NCBI GenBank assembly: GCA_023264815.1
Contig: JAHFUZ010000012.1
Location: 44,303-108,302, forward strand
DNA length: 64,000 nucleotides
Direction of reading: 5' to 3'
Origin: Arthrobacter sp.
GTDB taxonomy: Bacteria; Actinomycetota; Actinomycetes; Actinomycetales; Micrococcaceae
Both the position numbers and the translations under genes were made by a program. Each line of letters begins with the position of its first letter. Positions within the stretch are counted from its first letter, which is position 1. Positions 26,013 to 34,827 of the stretch are shown in pieces. The notes under the pieces were generated by a model. That model was not told the origin of the DNA and made no database searches. It saw only the letters and a program-made list of their open reading frames with translations.

Positions 26013-26423
26013 CTAGCGGCTTCCGAGATTGGTGGGCAGGCCGCGGTTCTTCCAGCCGTTGACGGTGCGCTCGCCGAAGCGGTCAGGTTCCCCTTCGAAG
26101 CCCTCCAGGACGTTGAAGGAGATGAAGCCGGCCTGCGTGGCGGCAATGGCGGCGGCGATGGAGCGCTGGCCCGAACGGCAGATGAACAGGAGCTCAGCGC
26201 CGTCGTCCTCGGGGGCCTGCTGCCGGAGGTCGCTAAGGAAGTCGGGGTTGGGAATGCCGCCGGGGAACGTCCACGGGATAAAGAGGGGATCGTTGTCCGT
26301 GGCCTTGGTGTCCGGGATGCCGATGTGGGCCCATTCACCTTCGGTGCGGACATCCACCAGGATGGCGCCCTGCTCCAGCTTGGCCCAGGCTTCCTGCGGC
26401 GTCAGGTCTCCGGCGTAGCTCAC
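26013..26423 (-). CDS. single-domain rhodanese-like protein
   Basis: 136 residues. The rhodanese pattern is GAILVDVRTEGEWAHIGIPD and the active loop CRSGQRS with catalytic Cys (ELLFICRSGQRSIAAA). It sits between a DUF1737 gene (ATGA overlap) and metZ (no gap) and is likely to deliver or handle sulfane sulfur for the sulfhydrylase step, which is inferred from context. Confidence 0.9.
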   Translation of the reverse strand: MSYAGDLTPQEAWAKLEQGAILVDVRTEGEWAHIGIPDTKATDNDPLFIPWTFPGGIPNPDFLSDLRQQAPEDDGAELLFICRSGQRSIAAAIAATQAGFISFNVLEGFEGEPDRFGERTVNGWKNRGLPTNLGSR

Positions 26424-26677
26424 GCGTGGCCCTCGCCGTCGAACTCGAGGTCTTCCACCGCGCTCGCGACGGCTGCGTCCGCGCTGGCGATGGCGGCCGG
26501 GAGAATCAGTGCCTGCGCCACAATCACCTGGCCGCCGTTGGACGTGGCCGCAGGGCTGCCGTGCAGGACGTAGCCTTCGGCCAGGGCAGCTGAAATCCGT
26601 TCACAGAAGGACCTGTCATCCGGACCGGTGACAAGCCGGTATGACAGTCTTTCTTCAGGGGCAGGTGCGTCGGACAC
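26420..26677 (-). CDS. DUF1737 small protein
   Basis: 85 residues. The segment LSYRLVTGPDDRSFCERISAALAEGYVLHGSPA followed by GGQVIVAQALI is the DUF1737 signature. First gene of the SAM-IV-controlled operon DUF1737-rhodanese-metZ. SD AGGAGAT precedes the ATG. Function unknown. Confidence 0.82.
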   Translation of the reverse strand: MSDAPAPEERLSYRLVTGPDDRSFCERISAALAEGYVLHGSPAATSNGGQVIVAQALILPAAIASADAAVASAVEDLEFDGEGHA

Positions 26678-26699
26678 GACGGATCTCCTTCTCTCACGC

Positions 26700-26810
26700 T
26701 TGCAGCTCGAATGGGTCGATATGCCGAGTATTCACCTGAGGCACCCCGCCGCGAAAGGGAGGGTTGCCGACCGGCCAGTCAGGGCTTGGCGCCGGTTCTC
26801 ATTACTCCCC
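26700..26810 (-). ncRNA. SAM-IV riboswitch
   Basis: On the minus strand: GAGTAATGAG, P2 arms ACCGGC and GCCGGT around GCCAAGCCCTGACTG, then CGGCAACCCTCC, CGCGGCGGGGTGCC, GGTGAATACTC. GAGTA pairs with TACTC (P1; 26803-26807 with 26726-26730). The core GGCAACC/GGTGCC and the ATGAG opening follow the mycobacterial SAM-IV consensus rather than SAM-I. The 3' part to about 26700 probably holds the pseudoknot and extra stem. It lies 23-50 bases before the DUF1737-rhodanese-metZ operon. Confidence 0.87.
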
Positions 26811-27052
26811 CAAAACGTAACATCCGGGGCGCCCGGCCGCCCCGCCGCCGTCGTCATGTTCCGTAACCAACGCGTGCTTCCCCGCCCGGCGCCCTGCGCA
26901 GTGCTCGTGGCCGCGGGCAGCACCTGCTGTACGGCGCCCCCGTTCTGATCGAGGCCTGAAACACCGGCCGACCTGCGAAGACCGATAGAGTTTTGGCGGG
27001 GCCACCGGCCGCCGACCGCCAAAAGCCGTCCTGGGGGAGGGTCCACACCAGC

Positions 27053-29524
27053 ATGCCAACAGCCACCGGAATAAGGCGCGTCCCGCCGTCGGCCGTACGC
27101 GCAGTGGGCAGCCCGCTGCATGCTGCCCTCCTCGCTGTCCTGCTCGTCGTCTTCAGCCTCCTGCCAGCGGGAGCCGTCCCCGCGGCCGAGCCGGAGCCGG
27201 CGAAGGGCAAACCCCTGCTCGGAGCCGTCCTGGAATGGGGCGAGGATTCTGCCCAGGGCTTTGCCGGCCGGCTGGGCGCCACGCCGGCGCTGCTGGGCCA
27301 CGATATCTCGCTGCCCGTTCGGTCCGGCGAGGAACAGGACATCCGGGAGTTCCTGGGCCAGGCCGCCGGCCAAGGCGCCCACGCGATGCTCACCGTGCGT
27401 CCCACGGCGGTGCTGGAGCAGGTGGATTCCGGCGCCGCCGAAGCCTTCGTGGCCAAGGTGGGGGAGCTGTCGGCATCCTTCAAGGGCACGCTGCTGATCA
27501 GCTTTGCCCCGGACATGAACGCAAGCTGGGTGGAATGGGGCCAGCAGCCAGACGCCTACAAGGCTGCGTTCCGGACCCTGGCCGCAGAGTTCAAAACAAC
27601 GGACGACGCCGGCACGGTGATGGTCTGGCAGCCCTACCTTGGGCGGGATTATCCGTTCGAACGCCACCGGAACGCTCCCGCCCCGGGTTCTGACGGCTTC
27701 GCCCGGCTGGACACGAACGGCGACGGAACCTGGAGCGGGGCCGACGCCGCGTACGCCCCCTACTACCCGGGCGACGACGCTGTGGAGTGGGTGGGGCTGA
27801 CGGCCTACCATGATGACACCGGCGGCAATTCAGCCGTCAACACCGTGCCGGCTGACGGTGAACTGTCCGCCATGCTCACGCAGTCCGGCAGCGAGGACTT
27901 CTATGCCGCCTACGCCGCCGGGCGGAACAAACCCATGCTCCTCCAGACCGCCGCCTTCTACAGCCCGGCGGCCGGCGGTGCCGCGGAGGCGGACATCAAG
28001 GCGTCCTGGTGGGACCAGACCCTTGACGCCGCCACGTCGCCAGGCTTCAACCGGATCGCCGCGGTGGTCTGGGACGAGCGGACCAGCACACGCGATACCG
28101 GCGTGGTCAGCATCGACTGGCGGCTCACCGGGACTGACAGCTTTGCCGCCGCCGTGGCCACGAGGCTCGCTGAGGCCGGCCTGACCACCGGCCCCGTGAC
28201 AGCCGTCAGCGGAGGCCAGCAGGCCACCCGGGCCAACTCACTCACCGGGGCCGCTGCCTGGAGCGTAGCCGCTGCCATGGTCATCCTCCTGGTGGCCCTG
28301 TGGCAGCTGCCGGGGCGCGTCGGTCCGGTGGGGGCCTGGGCTTATGACGGGTCGGCCAAACGGGATGCCCGCGTGGACCTCCTGCGCGGCCTCGCCATTG
28401 TTTTTGTGGTGGTCAACCACCTGGGCATGACGTCGCTGTTCCAGCTGTTCACCCAGGAAGCCGTAGGCTTCGTTTCAGGCGCTGAACTGTTCGTCTTCTT
28501 CTCCGGCCTGGTGGTGGGCATGGTGTACGGCCCCAGGGTGAAGGAGGACTTCGGGAAGGTGGTGGACCTGGCCTCCCGGCGGGCGGGCAAACTGTACGTG
28601 ACGGCGCTCGCCGTGCTCATCGGTGTCTTCCTGCTTTCGCTGCTGCCGTTCTTCCAGACCGACGCACTGACAACCTACGTTGACCAGGGCACCGGAGGTG
28701 CGGGGCATACCGCCGTGGGCCGGACGTACAACCTGTATGCCGGGATGGAGACGCTCCTGCAGTTCCCGGTGCCCGCCCAGGTCCTGCCTGCCATCATCCT
28801 GCTGCAGTTCGGGCCATGGCAGTTCAACGTGATGGGCCTCTATGTGGTGCTGCTGCTTGCCAGCCCCCTGATTCTCGCAGCACTCAACCGCGGCAAGGCG
28901 CTGTGGGTGCTGGCCGGCACGCTGGGACTCTACGCGGTGGGCACCACCACCCGCTTCCGGCTGCTCCCGTCCCAGTTCGAGGACTCGTTCCCCTTGCTCG
29001 TTTGGCAGGTTCTCTTTGTCCTGGGCCTGGTGGCCGGCTTCCACCGGCACCGCGTGGTGGCCTGGCTGACGGCGCACCGGTGGGTGGTGGCAGCCTGCAC
29101 AGTGCTGGCGGCCATTTTTACCATCCTGTCCTGGTGCAACCCGTACCTCGCCAACGGGTTCGACCTGCGCCTGGCACTCATTCCGGACGCCGACTACCGG
29201 GCCATGTATGACGCCCTGTTTGCCCGGACCTACCTGGACCCCGGCCGGCTGCTCAACGTCCTGGTGCTGGTGGTAGCCGCGTATGCGTTCCTCACCGCGT
29301 ACTGGAAGCCGGTGGAACGTGCGCTGGGCTGGTTCTTGATCCCCTTGGGGCAGGCCACCCTCTACGTCTTCATTTTGCACGTTGTGCTCATCGCCGTGGT
29401 GGCCAACATCCCGGTGCTGCGGCAGGGCGACATCCTGGTCAACACGGCTGCGTACGCAGCCGTCCTGGCGCTCCTCTGGGTGATGGTGAAAAAACGCGTC
29501 CTGTTCGGCATCATCCCCACCTGA
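27053..29524 (+). CDS. GH26-like extracytoplasmic domain fused to an OpgC-type acyltransferase
   Basis: 823 residues. After a signal-type segment (LHAALLAVLLVVFSLLPAGAVPA), residues about 45-390 resemble a GH26-type barrel: LLISFAPDMNASWVEWG, TVMVWQPYLGRDYPF, WVGLTAYHDD, KPMLLQTAAFYSP. The usual acid/base Glu (HEMNG) is replaced by Asp in APDMN and the nucleophile ITE by LQT, so hydrolysis is doubtful. After a membrane segment near 410, residues about 445-815 are an OpgC/acyltransferase-3-like module (RDARVDLLRGLAIVFVVVNHLGM, GAELFVFFSGLVVGMVYG, FILHVVLIAVVANIPV) with about ten membrane segments. The candidate role is modification of an envelope glycan, with the outside domain binding it. ATG 27053 chosen; GGGGGAGG lies about 12 bases upstream. 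Confidence 0.8.
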   Translation: MPTATGIRRVPPSAVRAVGSPLHAALLAVLLVVFSLLPAGAVPAAEPEPAKGKPLLGAVLEWGEDSAQGFAGRLGATPALLGHDISLPVRSGEEQDIREFLGQAAGQGAHAMLTVRPTAVLEQVDSGAAEAFVAKVGELSASFKGTLLISFAPDMNASWVEWGQQPDAYKAAFRTLAAEFKTTDDAGTVMVWQPYLGRDYPFERHRNAPAPGSDGFARLDTNGDGTWSGADAAYAPYYPGDDAVEWVGLTAYHDDTGGNSAVNTVPADGELSAMLTQSGSEDFYAAYAAGRNKPMLLQTAAFYSPAAGGAAEADIKASWWDQTLDAATSPGFNRIAAVVWDERTSTRDTGVVSIDWRLTGTDSFAAAVATRLAEAGLTTGPVTAVSGGQQATRANSLTGAAAWSVAAAMVILLVALWQLPGRVGPVGAWAYDGSAKRDARVDLLRGLAIVFVVVNHLGMTSLFQLFTQEAVGFVSGAELFVFFSGLVVGMVYGPRVKEDFGKVVDLASRRAGKLYVTALAVLIGVFLLSLLPFFQTDALTTYVDQGTGGAGHTAVGRTYNLYAGMETLLQFPVPAQVLPAIILLQFGPWQFNVMGLYVVLLLASPLILAALNRGKALWVLAGTLGLYAVGTTTRFRLLPSQFEDSFPLLVWQVLFVLGLVAGFHRHRVVAWLTAHRWVVAACTVLAAIFTILSWCNPYLANGFDLRLALIPDADYRAMYDALFARTYLDPGRLLNVLVLVVAAYAFLTAYWKPVERALGWFLIPLGQATLYVFILHVVLIAVVANIPVLRQGDILVNTAAYAAVLALLWVMVKKRVLFGIIPT

Positions 29525-29531
29525 CCCGGCG

Positions 29532-30755
29532 TCAGGCCCTGAGGATCAGCGCCTCGCCCTGGCCCCCGCCGCCGCACAGGGCTACCACGCCGATTCCGCC
29601 TCCGCGGCGTTTCAAAGCAAGCGCCTGGTGCAGCACCAGGCGTGCCCCCGACGCGCCCACCGGATGCCCCAGGGCGATGGCGCCGCCGTCGGCGTTGATG
29701 GCCCCGGCATCGATTCCCAGGTCCTTGGCGGACTGCAGCACTACCGATGCGAAGGCCTCGTTGACCTCGATCAGGTCAAGGTCAGCTACGGTCAGCCCGG
29801 CATGTTTCAGGGCCCTTTCAATGGCCCGTGACGGCTGCGAATGCAGGGAGCCGTCCGGTCCGGCGGTCTGCCCGTGGTTGCCGATCTCCGCGATCCAGCT
29901 GAGTCCGGCCGCCTCCGCCGCGGCCTTGCTGGCCACCACCACGGCGGCGGCGCCGTCGGAGAGCGGTGAGGAGGACCCGGCGGTGATGGTGGCTGAGTCC
30001 GCCGTGGAGAAGGCAGGCTTGAGCGCCGCGAGTGCCGCCGCCGTCGTACCCGGCCGGATGCCCTCGTCAGCATCAATAACGACGGCGGGACCGCGCCGCT
30101 GCGGGACCTCCACCGGGGCGATTTCCCCGCCGAAGATGCCGGCTGCCCGGGCGGCCTCGGCCCGCTGGTGCGAACGGGCGGCCACCGCATCCTGGTCCTG
30201 GCGGCTGATGCCCAGGCGGGCGTTGCCGGCGTCGGTGGCGGAACCCATCAGCTCACCGGACCGGGGGTCCTGGAGACCGTCAAAATTCAGGGAGTCCAGC
30301 AGCGGAGCATCGCCGATCGGCACCCCGCTCCGGAGCCGGGGCAGCAGGTGCGGGGCGTTGGTCATGGATTCCTGGCCCGCCGCCACAACGAAATCAGCCT
30401 CGCCGGCGCGGATCATCCGGGCAGCATCGATCACGGCGGTCAGGCCGGAGAGGCACAGCTTGTTGATGGTCACCGTGGGCACGTCCCAGCCGATTCCGGC
30501 GGCGAGGCTGGCCTGCCGTGCGGGACCCTGGCCGGCGCCTGCCTGAATCACCTGGCCCACGATCACAGCCCCGATGTGCCCGGGTGCCACGCCGCTCCGC
30601 TCCAAGGCATGCCGGATGGCGTGGGCACCCAGTTCGCTCGAGGACAGGCCTGACAAGGCACCGCGGAACTTCCCGAAGGGGGTGCGCGCACCGCCCAGGA
30701 TGACGGCTGTGCGGTCGCTGCCGCCCGGGGAGTGCGTGGTGGCGTCATTGCCCAT
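29532..30755 (-). CDS. acetyl-CoA C-acetyltransferase (thiolase)
   Basis: 407 residues, class II thiolase. Active-site Cys in NKLCLSGLTAVIDAARMI, the motif NADGGAIALGHPVGASGARLVLH with catalytic His, and the second Cys in GVVALCGGGGQG. Degrades or condenses acyl-CoA (acetoacetyl-CoA cycle). Start ATG 30755; stop 8 bases from the end of the convergent OpgC-fusion gene. Confidence 0.92.
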   Translation of the reverse strand: MGNDATTHSPGGSDRTAVILGGARTPFGKFRGALSGLSSSELGAHAIRHALERSGVAPGHIGAVIVGQVIQAGAGQGPARQASLAAGIGWDVPTVTINKLCLSGLTAVIDAARMIRAGEADFVVAAGQESMTNAPHLLPRLRSGVPIGDAPLLDSLNFDGLQDPRSGELMGSATDAGNARLGISRQDQDAVAARSHQRAEAARAAGIFGGEIAPVEVPQRRGPAVVIDADEGIRPGTTAAALAALKPAFSTADSATITAGSSSPLSDGAAAVVVASKAAAEAAGLSWIAEIGNHGQTAGPDGSLHSQPSRAIERALKHAGLTVADLDLIEVNEAFASVVLQSAKDLGIDAGAINADGGAIALGHPVGASGARLVLHQALALKRRGGGIGVVALCGGGGQGEALILRA

Positions 30756-30768
30756 GGTGCTGGACCGG

Positions 30769-31233
30769 TTATTCGAAGGACGCGCGACGGCGGTCGGACA
30801 GCCTGGTGTTCCAGACGTCAGGCCTGGTGACCCGGAAGCGGCGGCCGGTCAGGGCTTTGGCGTTCAGCCGGATGTAGTTGTCCTTGGGGCCGGCCTGCCA
30901 GGGTTCCAGGTTCAGGGCGTCCACGGCGTCCTTGTCTGCCTGGTCCTCGATCACTTCGGTGTCGCCGCGGACCACCACGCTCCAGGCTTCTTCGGAGTGG
31001 GGGTCGTAGCCGTCGATCTCCAGGGCGGCGGACCGCGCCGCTTCAGCTCCCCAGAGCTTGGAGCCGCCGGCGCTGCGGAAAACGATGCTCCGGCGGTGCA
31101 CTACAAAGTTGACCGGAAAGATCTCCGGATGGCCGTCCACCACAAGGGCCAGGCGTCCTACCGTGTCGTCGTCAAGTAATTCCCAGCACTGGTCGAAGGT
31201 CAGGTTGTCAGCGGGCTGCGGATGCGAGTTCAT
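30769..31233 (-). CDS. pyridoxamine 5'-phosphate oxidase-like FMN protein
   Basis: 154 residues. The split-barrel FMN-binding fold is shown by CWELLDDDTVGRLALVVDGHPEIFPVNFVVHRRSIVFRSAGGSKL and SVVVRGDTEVIED. This small single-domain group (often called PPOX class) binds F420 or FMN in Actinobacteria; the reaction is unknown. ATG 31233 used; an upstream in-frame extension to 31359 overlaps the NUDIX gene and is not conserved-looking. Confidence 0.85.
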   Translation of the reverse strand: MNSHPQPADNLTFDQCWELLDDDTVGRLALVVDGHPEIFPVNFVVHRRSIVFRSAGGSKLWGAEAARSAALEIDGYDPHSEEAWSVVVRGDTEVIEDQADKDAVDALNLEPWQAGPKDNYIRLNAKALTGRRFRVTRPDVWNTRLSDRRRASFE

Positions 31234-31243
31234 GGACCACACC

Positions 31244-31726
31244 TTACAAACGATCCTGCTGCTGCAACAGGTGTTGAAGGAGGGCGTCCACAATGGGCAA
31301 CTGGCCTTTGACGAGTTTGCCGCGGGCATCGGCCTCGGTGACCCACCGGGCGTCGTCAATCTCCGGAAAGTCCTGGATGGTCCCCGAGCCCCTTGGCCAC
31401 TCCAGGGGGAAGGTGTTACTGGAAATCTGTGCCGGCGCGAACTCGGCCTCTGCAGTGAAGGCCGTGATCAGTTTGCCTGACGGCTGCCGGAATTCGCCCA
31501 GCAGGACGTAGTCAGCAGCCGGCGGCGGCGTCCCGATCTCCTCGGTGAATTCACGCAGGGCTGCCGCCAGGGGGTCTTCCCCGGCCTGGTATTCGCCCTT
31601 GGGAAGCGACCACGAGTGGGCCTTTTTGCCGGCCCAGAAGGGGCCGCCCATGTGTGCTATCCAGAGCTCCAGCCCTCCTGCCGCACCATGCCGGTAGAGC
31701 AGGATCCCCGCGCTGCGGACCGGCAT
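31244..31726 (-). CDS. NUDIX hydrolase
   Basis: 160 residues. NUDIX box from GEYQAGEDPLAAALREFTEEIG fits GX5EX7REUXEEXGU. Also AHSWSLPKGE, typical of the RppH/MutT-like predicted hydrolases that also process diadenosine or nucleotide substrates. Substrate unknown. Begins 5 bases after pabC ends, so probably co-transcribed with it. Confidence 0.9.
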   Translation of the reverse strand: MPVRSAGILLYRHGAAGGLELWIAHMGGPFWAGKKAHSWSLPKGEYQAGEDPLAAALREFTEEIGTPPPAADYVLLGEFRQPSGKLITAFTAEAEFAPAQISSNTFPLEWPRGSGTIQDFPEIDDARWVTEADARGKLVKGQLPIVDALLQHLLQQQDRL

Positions 31727-31731
31727 GGTCC

Positions 31732-32673
31732 CTACTGGATCCCGGCGTAGAGGGCGTTGAGTTCGGCCGTCAGCTGCTTTTGCAGGGCCGGGGTCCCGAT
31801 TTCCTTGCCGTCAATGTGGTTGACGGGCGCCAGCAGCCGGATGCTGGAAATCAGCCACACAGCGTCGGCGTCCAACAGGTCCTGCGGTTCCAGCGGACCG
31901 TAGCCAAGCTCCCAGCCCGCGGCCTTCGCGGCCGTGAAGAGTGCCCCCTGCGAGGTGCCGGGGAGGATCCCGCTGTCCAACTGCGGGGTGATGAGGCGGC
32001 GCACCGTCCTGGTGCCGCCCTCGCCGTCGTCAGACGTTTCCAAGTGAGCCAGCAGCACGGTGGAGGTGGGGCCCTCCAGGACGCGGCCGTCCGATGACGT
32101 GAAGATGACATCGTCAGCGCCCTGCTTGCGGGCATGGCGGAGGGCGGCCATGTTCACCGCGTAGGAAAGGGTCTTCGCGCCCAGCAGCAGCCATGGAGCG
32201 CGCTCGGCGACGTCGCTGTCGTAGCCGCGGTCCAGGAGGATGACGTCGATGCCGGTCTCGCGCTGGCGGCGCCCCGCGGCACCCACCGGGGAAACCTGGA
32301 CCCAGCAGGTGGGGGAGTCCGTGCCTTCTGCTCCCCGGGTGGCCACGAGCTTCACCACCAGCTCGTCCTCGGCCGCGGTGGGGGCGGGGTGCGTGGCCCG
32401 GTGCTCCGTGACACCGGTTTCGATGGCTGCACGCCACAGTTCTTCCGCCGGGATCACCAGGTCCAGGACCAGGGCCGAGCCGGCCAGCCGGTCCAGGTGT
32501 GCCTGCAGCTTCCGGACGTTCCCGCCCACCGCGAGCATGGTCTCGAAGATGCCGTCGCCGCGCGTGGCACCCTGGTCCGTGGCCAGCAGCTGGGGCTGCG
32601 AAGCGTCAGCCAACCGGCCGGCCGGGAACGCAGGATCAAGGAAAACGAGCACCACGGGGGCAGGAGAAGTCAT
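31732..32673 (-). CDS. pabC: aminodeoxychorismate lyase
   Basis: 313-residue class IV PLP enzyme. RGDGIFETMLAVGGN, LDRLAGSALVLD, the PLP lysine in LLLGAKTLSYAVNM, and DDVIFTSSDGRVLEGPTSTVLL support ADC lyase rather than a branched-chain transaminase. It converts aminodeoxychorismate to p-aminobenzoate for folate. The synthase component (PabB-like fusion) is encoded at 34730-36838, separated by cls. Confidence 0.88.
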   Translation of the reverse strand: MTSPAPVVLVFLDPAFPAGRLADASQPQLLATDQGATRGDGIFETMLAVGGNVRKLQAHLDRLAGSALVLDLVIPAEELWRAAIETGVTEHRATHPAPTAAEDELVVKLVATRGAEGTDSPTCWVQVSPVGAAGRRQRETGIDVILLDRGYDSDVAERAPWLLLGAKTLSYAVNMAALRHARKQGADDVIFTSSDGRVLEGPTSTVLLAHLETSDDGEGGTRTVRRLITPQLDSGILPGTSQGALFTAAKAAGWELGYGPLEPQDLLDADAVWLISSIRLLAPVNHIDGKEIGTPALQKQLTAELNALYAGIQ

Positions 32674-32767
32674 GGCTCCAGCTTAGTCGGGCCCGCCGCC
32701 GATAGGCTGTGGTCATTGACCTGGCCGGAAACCGTCCGCCGGAAATAATACTGCGGAGGTTTTTGGA

Positions 32768-34243
32768 GTGCTGTGGCCGGTTTCGCTTCTGGGTACCGCC
32801 CCGGGATGGGTAGTGGTACTGCTTGGCCTGGCGGACCTCGTGATCAGGATCCTGGCCGTGGGCATCATCCCCGGCAACAGGCGCCCCACCACCGCCATGG
32901 CCTGGCTGCTGGGCATCTTCTTCGTCCCGTTCGTAGGCCTGATCCTTTTCCTGCTGTTTGGCAACTTCAAGCTCTCCAGCCGCCGCCGCCAGCAACAGGA
33001 GATCGTCAACACCAGGGTCCGCTCAGGCACCACGGCGCTCGCCGACGTCGAAAGTGACTACCCGGGCCCCGAGTGGGTGAAGTCCGCCGGGGAACTGAAC
33101 CGCCGGCTCGGTTCGCTGCCCATGGTGGACGGCAACTCGGTGGAACTCATCCCCGGCTACCCCGATTCGATCCTGGCCATGACCGAGGCCGTGCGCAAGG
33201 CCAAAAAGTTCGTCAATGCCGAGTTCTACATCATGAGCACGGACCATGTGACCAACGACCTGCTGACCGCCCTCGAGGAGGCAGCTGAGCGCGGTGTAGA
33301 GGTGCGGGTCCTGTTCGACCACATTGGTACGCTCCGGGTGCCCGGCTACCGCAACCTGCTGAAGCGGCTCAAAGCCGGCAAGATCCAGTGGAAACGGATG
33401 CTCCCGCTGTTGCCCATCCACGGGCAGTGGCGCCGTCCGGACCTCCGGAACCACCGCAAAATCATGGTGATCGACGGCGAGCTCGCCTTCACCGGTTCAC
33501 AGAACCTGATTGAGCCGTCCTACAACAACAAGAGGCACCGCAAGGCCGGCCGCGAATGGGTGGAACTGATGGCGTCCCTGCGCGGGCCGATCGTCACCAC
33601 GCTCAATGTGGTGTTCGCCACCGACTGGCTCAGCGAAACGGACGAGTCCCTGGAACACCAGCTCCAGCTCCCGGCGAACCTGGAACGCGGCGGGGTCACG
33701 GCCCAGGTGGTCCCCAGCGGCCCGGGGTTCAGCACCGAAAACAACCTCCGCCTGTTCAACACCCTGATCTACTCCGCGCAGCACCGGATTTCCATCTGCA
33801 GCCCGTATTTTGTCCCGGACGATTCCCTGCTCTACGCCATCACCACGGCGGCGCAGCGCGGGGTGGACGTGGAACTCTTCGTCTCAGAGAAGGGGGACCA
33901 GTTCCTGGTGCACCATGCGCAGCGTTCCTATTACGAGGCGCTGCTGGAGGCCGGGGTCCGGATCTATCTCTACCAGGCCCCGTTCGTGCTCCATGCCAAG
34001 CACTTCACCATCGACGACGAAGTGGCGGTCCTGGGTTCGAGCAATATGGACATGCGCTCGTTCTCACTGAACATGGAGGTCTCGGTGATGCTGCTGGGTG
34101 CGGACATCGTCAGCAGCATGCGGGCCGTGGAGGACACCTACCGGGGAATTTCGAGCGAGCTCAAGCTCGAGGACTGGGTGCGGCGTCCCCTGGCTGCGCG
34201 GTACGTGGATAACGTGGCGCGGCTGACGGCCACTGTCCAGTAA
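32768..34243 (+). CDS. cls: cardiolipin synthase
   Basis: 491 residues. Two N-terminal membrane segments (WVVVLLGLADLVIRILAVGI and AMAWLLGIFFVPFVGLILFLLFG), then two HKD phospholipase-D motifs: NHRKIMVIDGELAFTGSQN and HAKHFTIDDEVAVLGSSNMDMRS. Joins phosphatidylglycerol units into cardiolipin. GTG start at 32768 after a GGAGG. Divergent from pabC with 94 bases between. Confidence 0.92.
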   Translation: MLWPVSLLGTAPGWVVVLLGLADLVIRILAVGIIPGNRRPTTAMAWLLGIFFVPFVGLILFLLFGNFKLSSRRRQQQEIVNTRVRSGTTALADVESDYPGPEWVKSAGELNRRLGSLPMVDGNSVELIPGYPDSILAMTEAVRKAKKFVNAEFYIMSTDHVTNDLLTALEEAAERGVEVRVLFDHIGTLRVPGYRNLLKRLKAGKIQWKRMLPLLPIHGQWRRPDLRNHRKIMVIDGELAFTGSQNLIEPSYNNKRHRKAGREWVELMASLRGPIVTTLNVVFATDWLSETDESLEHQLQLPANLERGGVTAQVVPSGPGFSTENNLRLFNTLIYSAQHRISICSPYFVPDDSLLYAITTAAQRGVDVELFVSEKGDQFLVHHAQRSYYEALLEAGVRIYLYQAPFVLHAKHFTIDDEVAVLGSSNMDMRSFSLNMEVSVMLLGADIVSSMRAVEDTYRGISSELKLEDWVRRPLAARYVDNVARLTATVQ

Positions 34244-34392
34244 TGACCGTCCAGTAGCGCATCTTGCCCAAAAATTGCGCCGGGCTGCTCTGGAGCGGCG
34301 CAGCAAGGGAGGCTAGGCTGGGATGACTGGTTCATGCATCCGGACCAGCTGATCCCGGCTGTCCGAAGGCAGCGCAGAGGGAGCTGACAGAT

Positions 34393-34827
34393 GTGCCACA
34401 GTCGAAAATAGCCCGGTTCTGGTTTCGGACTTCGGCGGCGTCCTTCGCACTGTTGTCCGCCGTGACCGTCGTCCAGGTCGCCGCCTTTACCAGCGACCTT
34501 GACCGGACCTGTGAGGCTGCAGGCCAGTTCGTGGACCTCAACTACCGGCTCCGGCACGAGCATGACGGGACTCTCTACTTCCCGCTCCAGAACAGATGCA
34601 ACCCGGTGTACGACCTGGTTCCGGCGTGGGTCAATCCCGTCCTGACCGTCCTGGCAGTGGTGTTGGCCATCGCGCTGATTGGTGCGCTGGTCACCTACGG
34701 CGACAAGAAGCCCCGTGCCGCGCGCAGGCCTAGCCGGCGGGGAACTCCGCGCCCAGAGCGGAAAGCACACCGTGCGCCTTCACCCGGATCTCGTCGTACT
34801 CCTCGTCCGGCGTCGAGTCGGCAGTGA
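34393..34827 (+). CDS. hypothetical small membrane protein
   Basis: 144 residues. Two membrane segments (SFALLSAVTVVQVAAF and VLTVLAVVLAIALIGALVTYG) enclose an outside loop with two cysteines (RTCEAAGQ and QNRCNPVYD). The C-terminal tail is long and basic (KKPRAARRPSRRGTP). GTG start with AGAGGGAG about 9 bases upstream. The last 98 bases overlap the end of the convergent pabB fusion, so the basic tail is partly antisense to conserved PabB coding. No family recognised. Confidence 0.6.
   Translation: MPQSKIARFWFRTSAASFALLSAVTVVQVAAFTSDLDRTCEAAGQFVDLNYRLRHEHDGTLYFPLQNRCNPVYDLVPAWVNPVLTVLAVVLAIALIGALVTYGDKKPRAARRPSRRGTPRPERKAHRAPSPGSRRTPRPASSRQ

Noticed and set aside
26700..26810. SAM-I riboswitch
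   Set aside because: The opening ATGAG and the 3' arrangement fit the SAM-IV consensus better.
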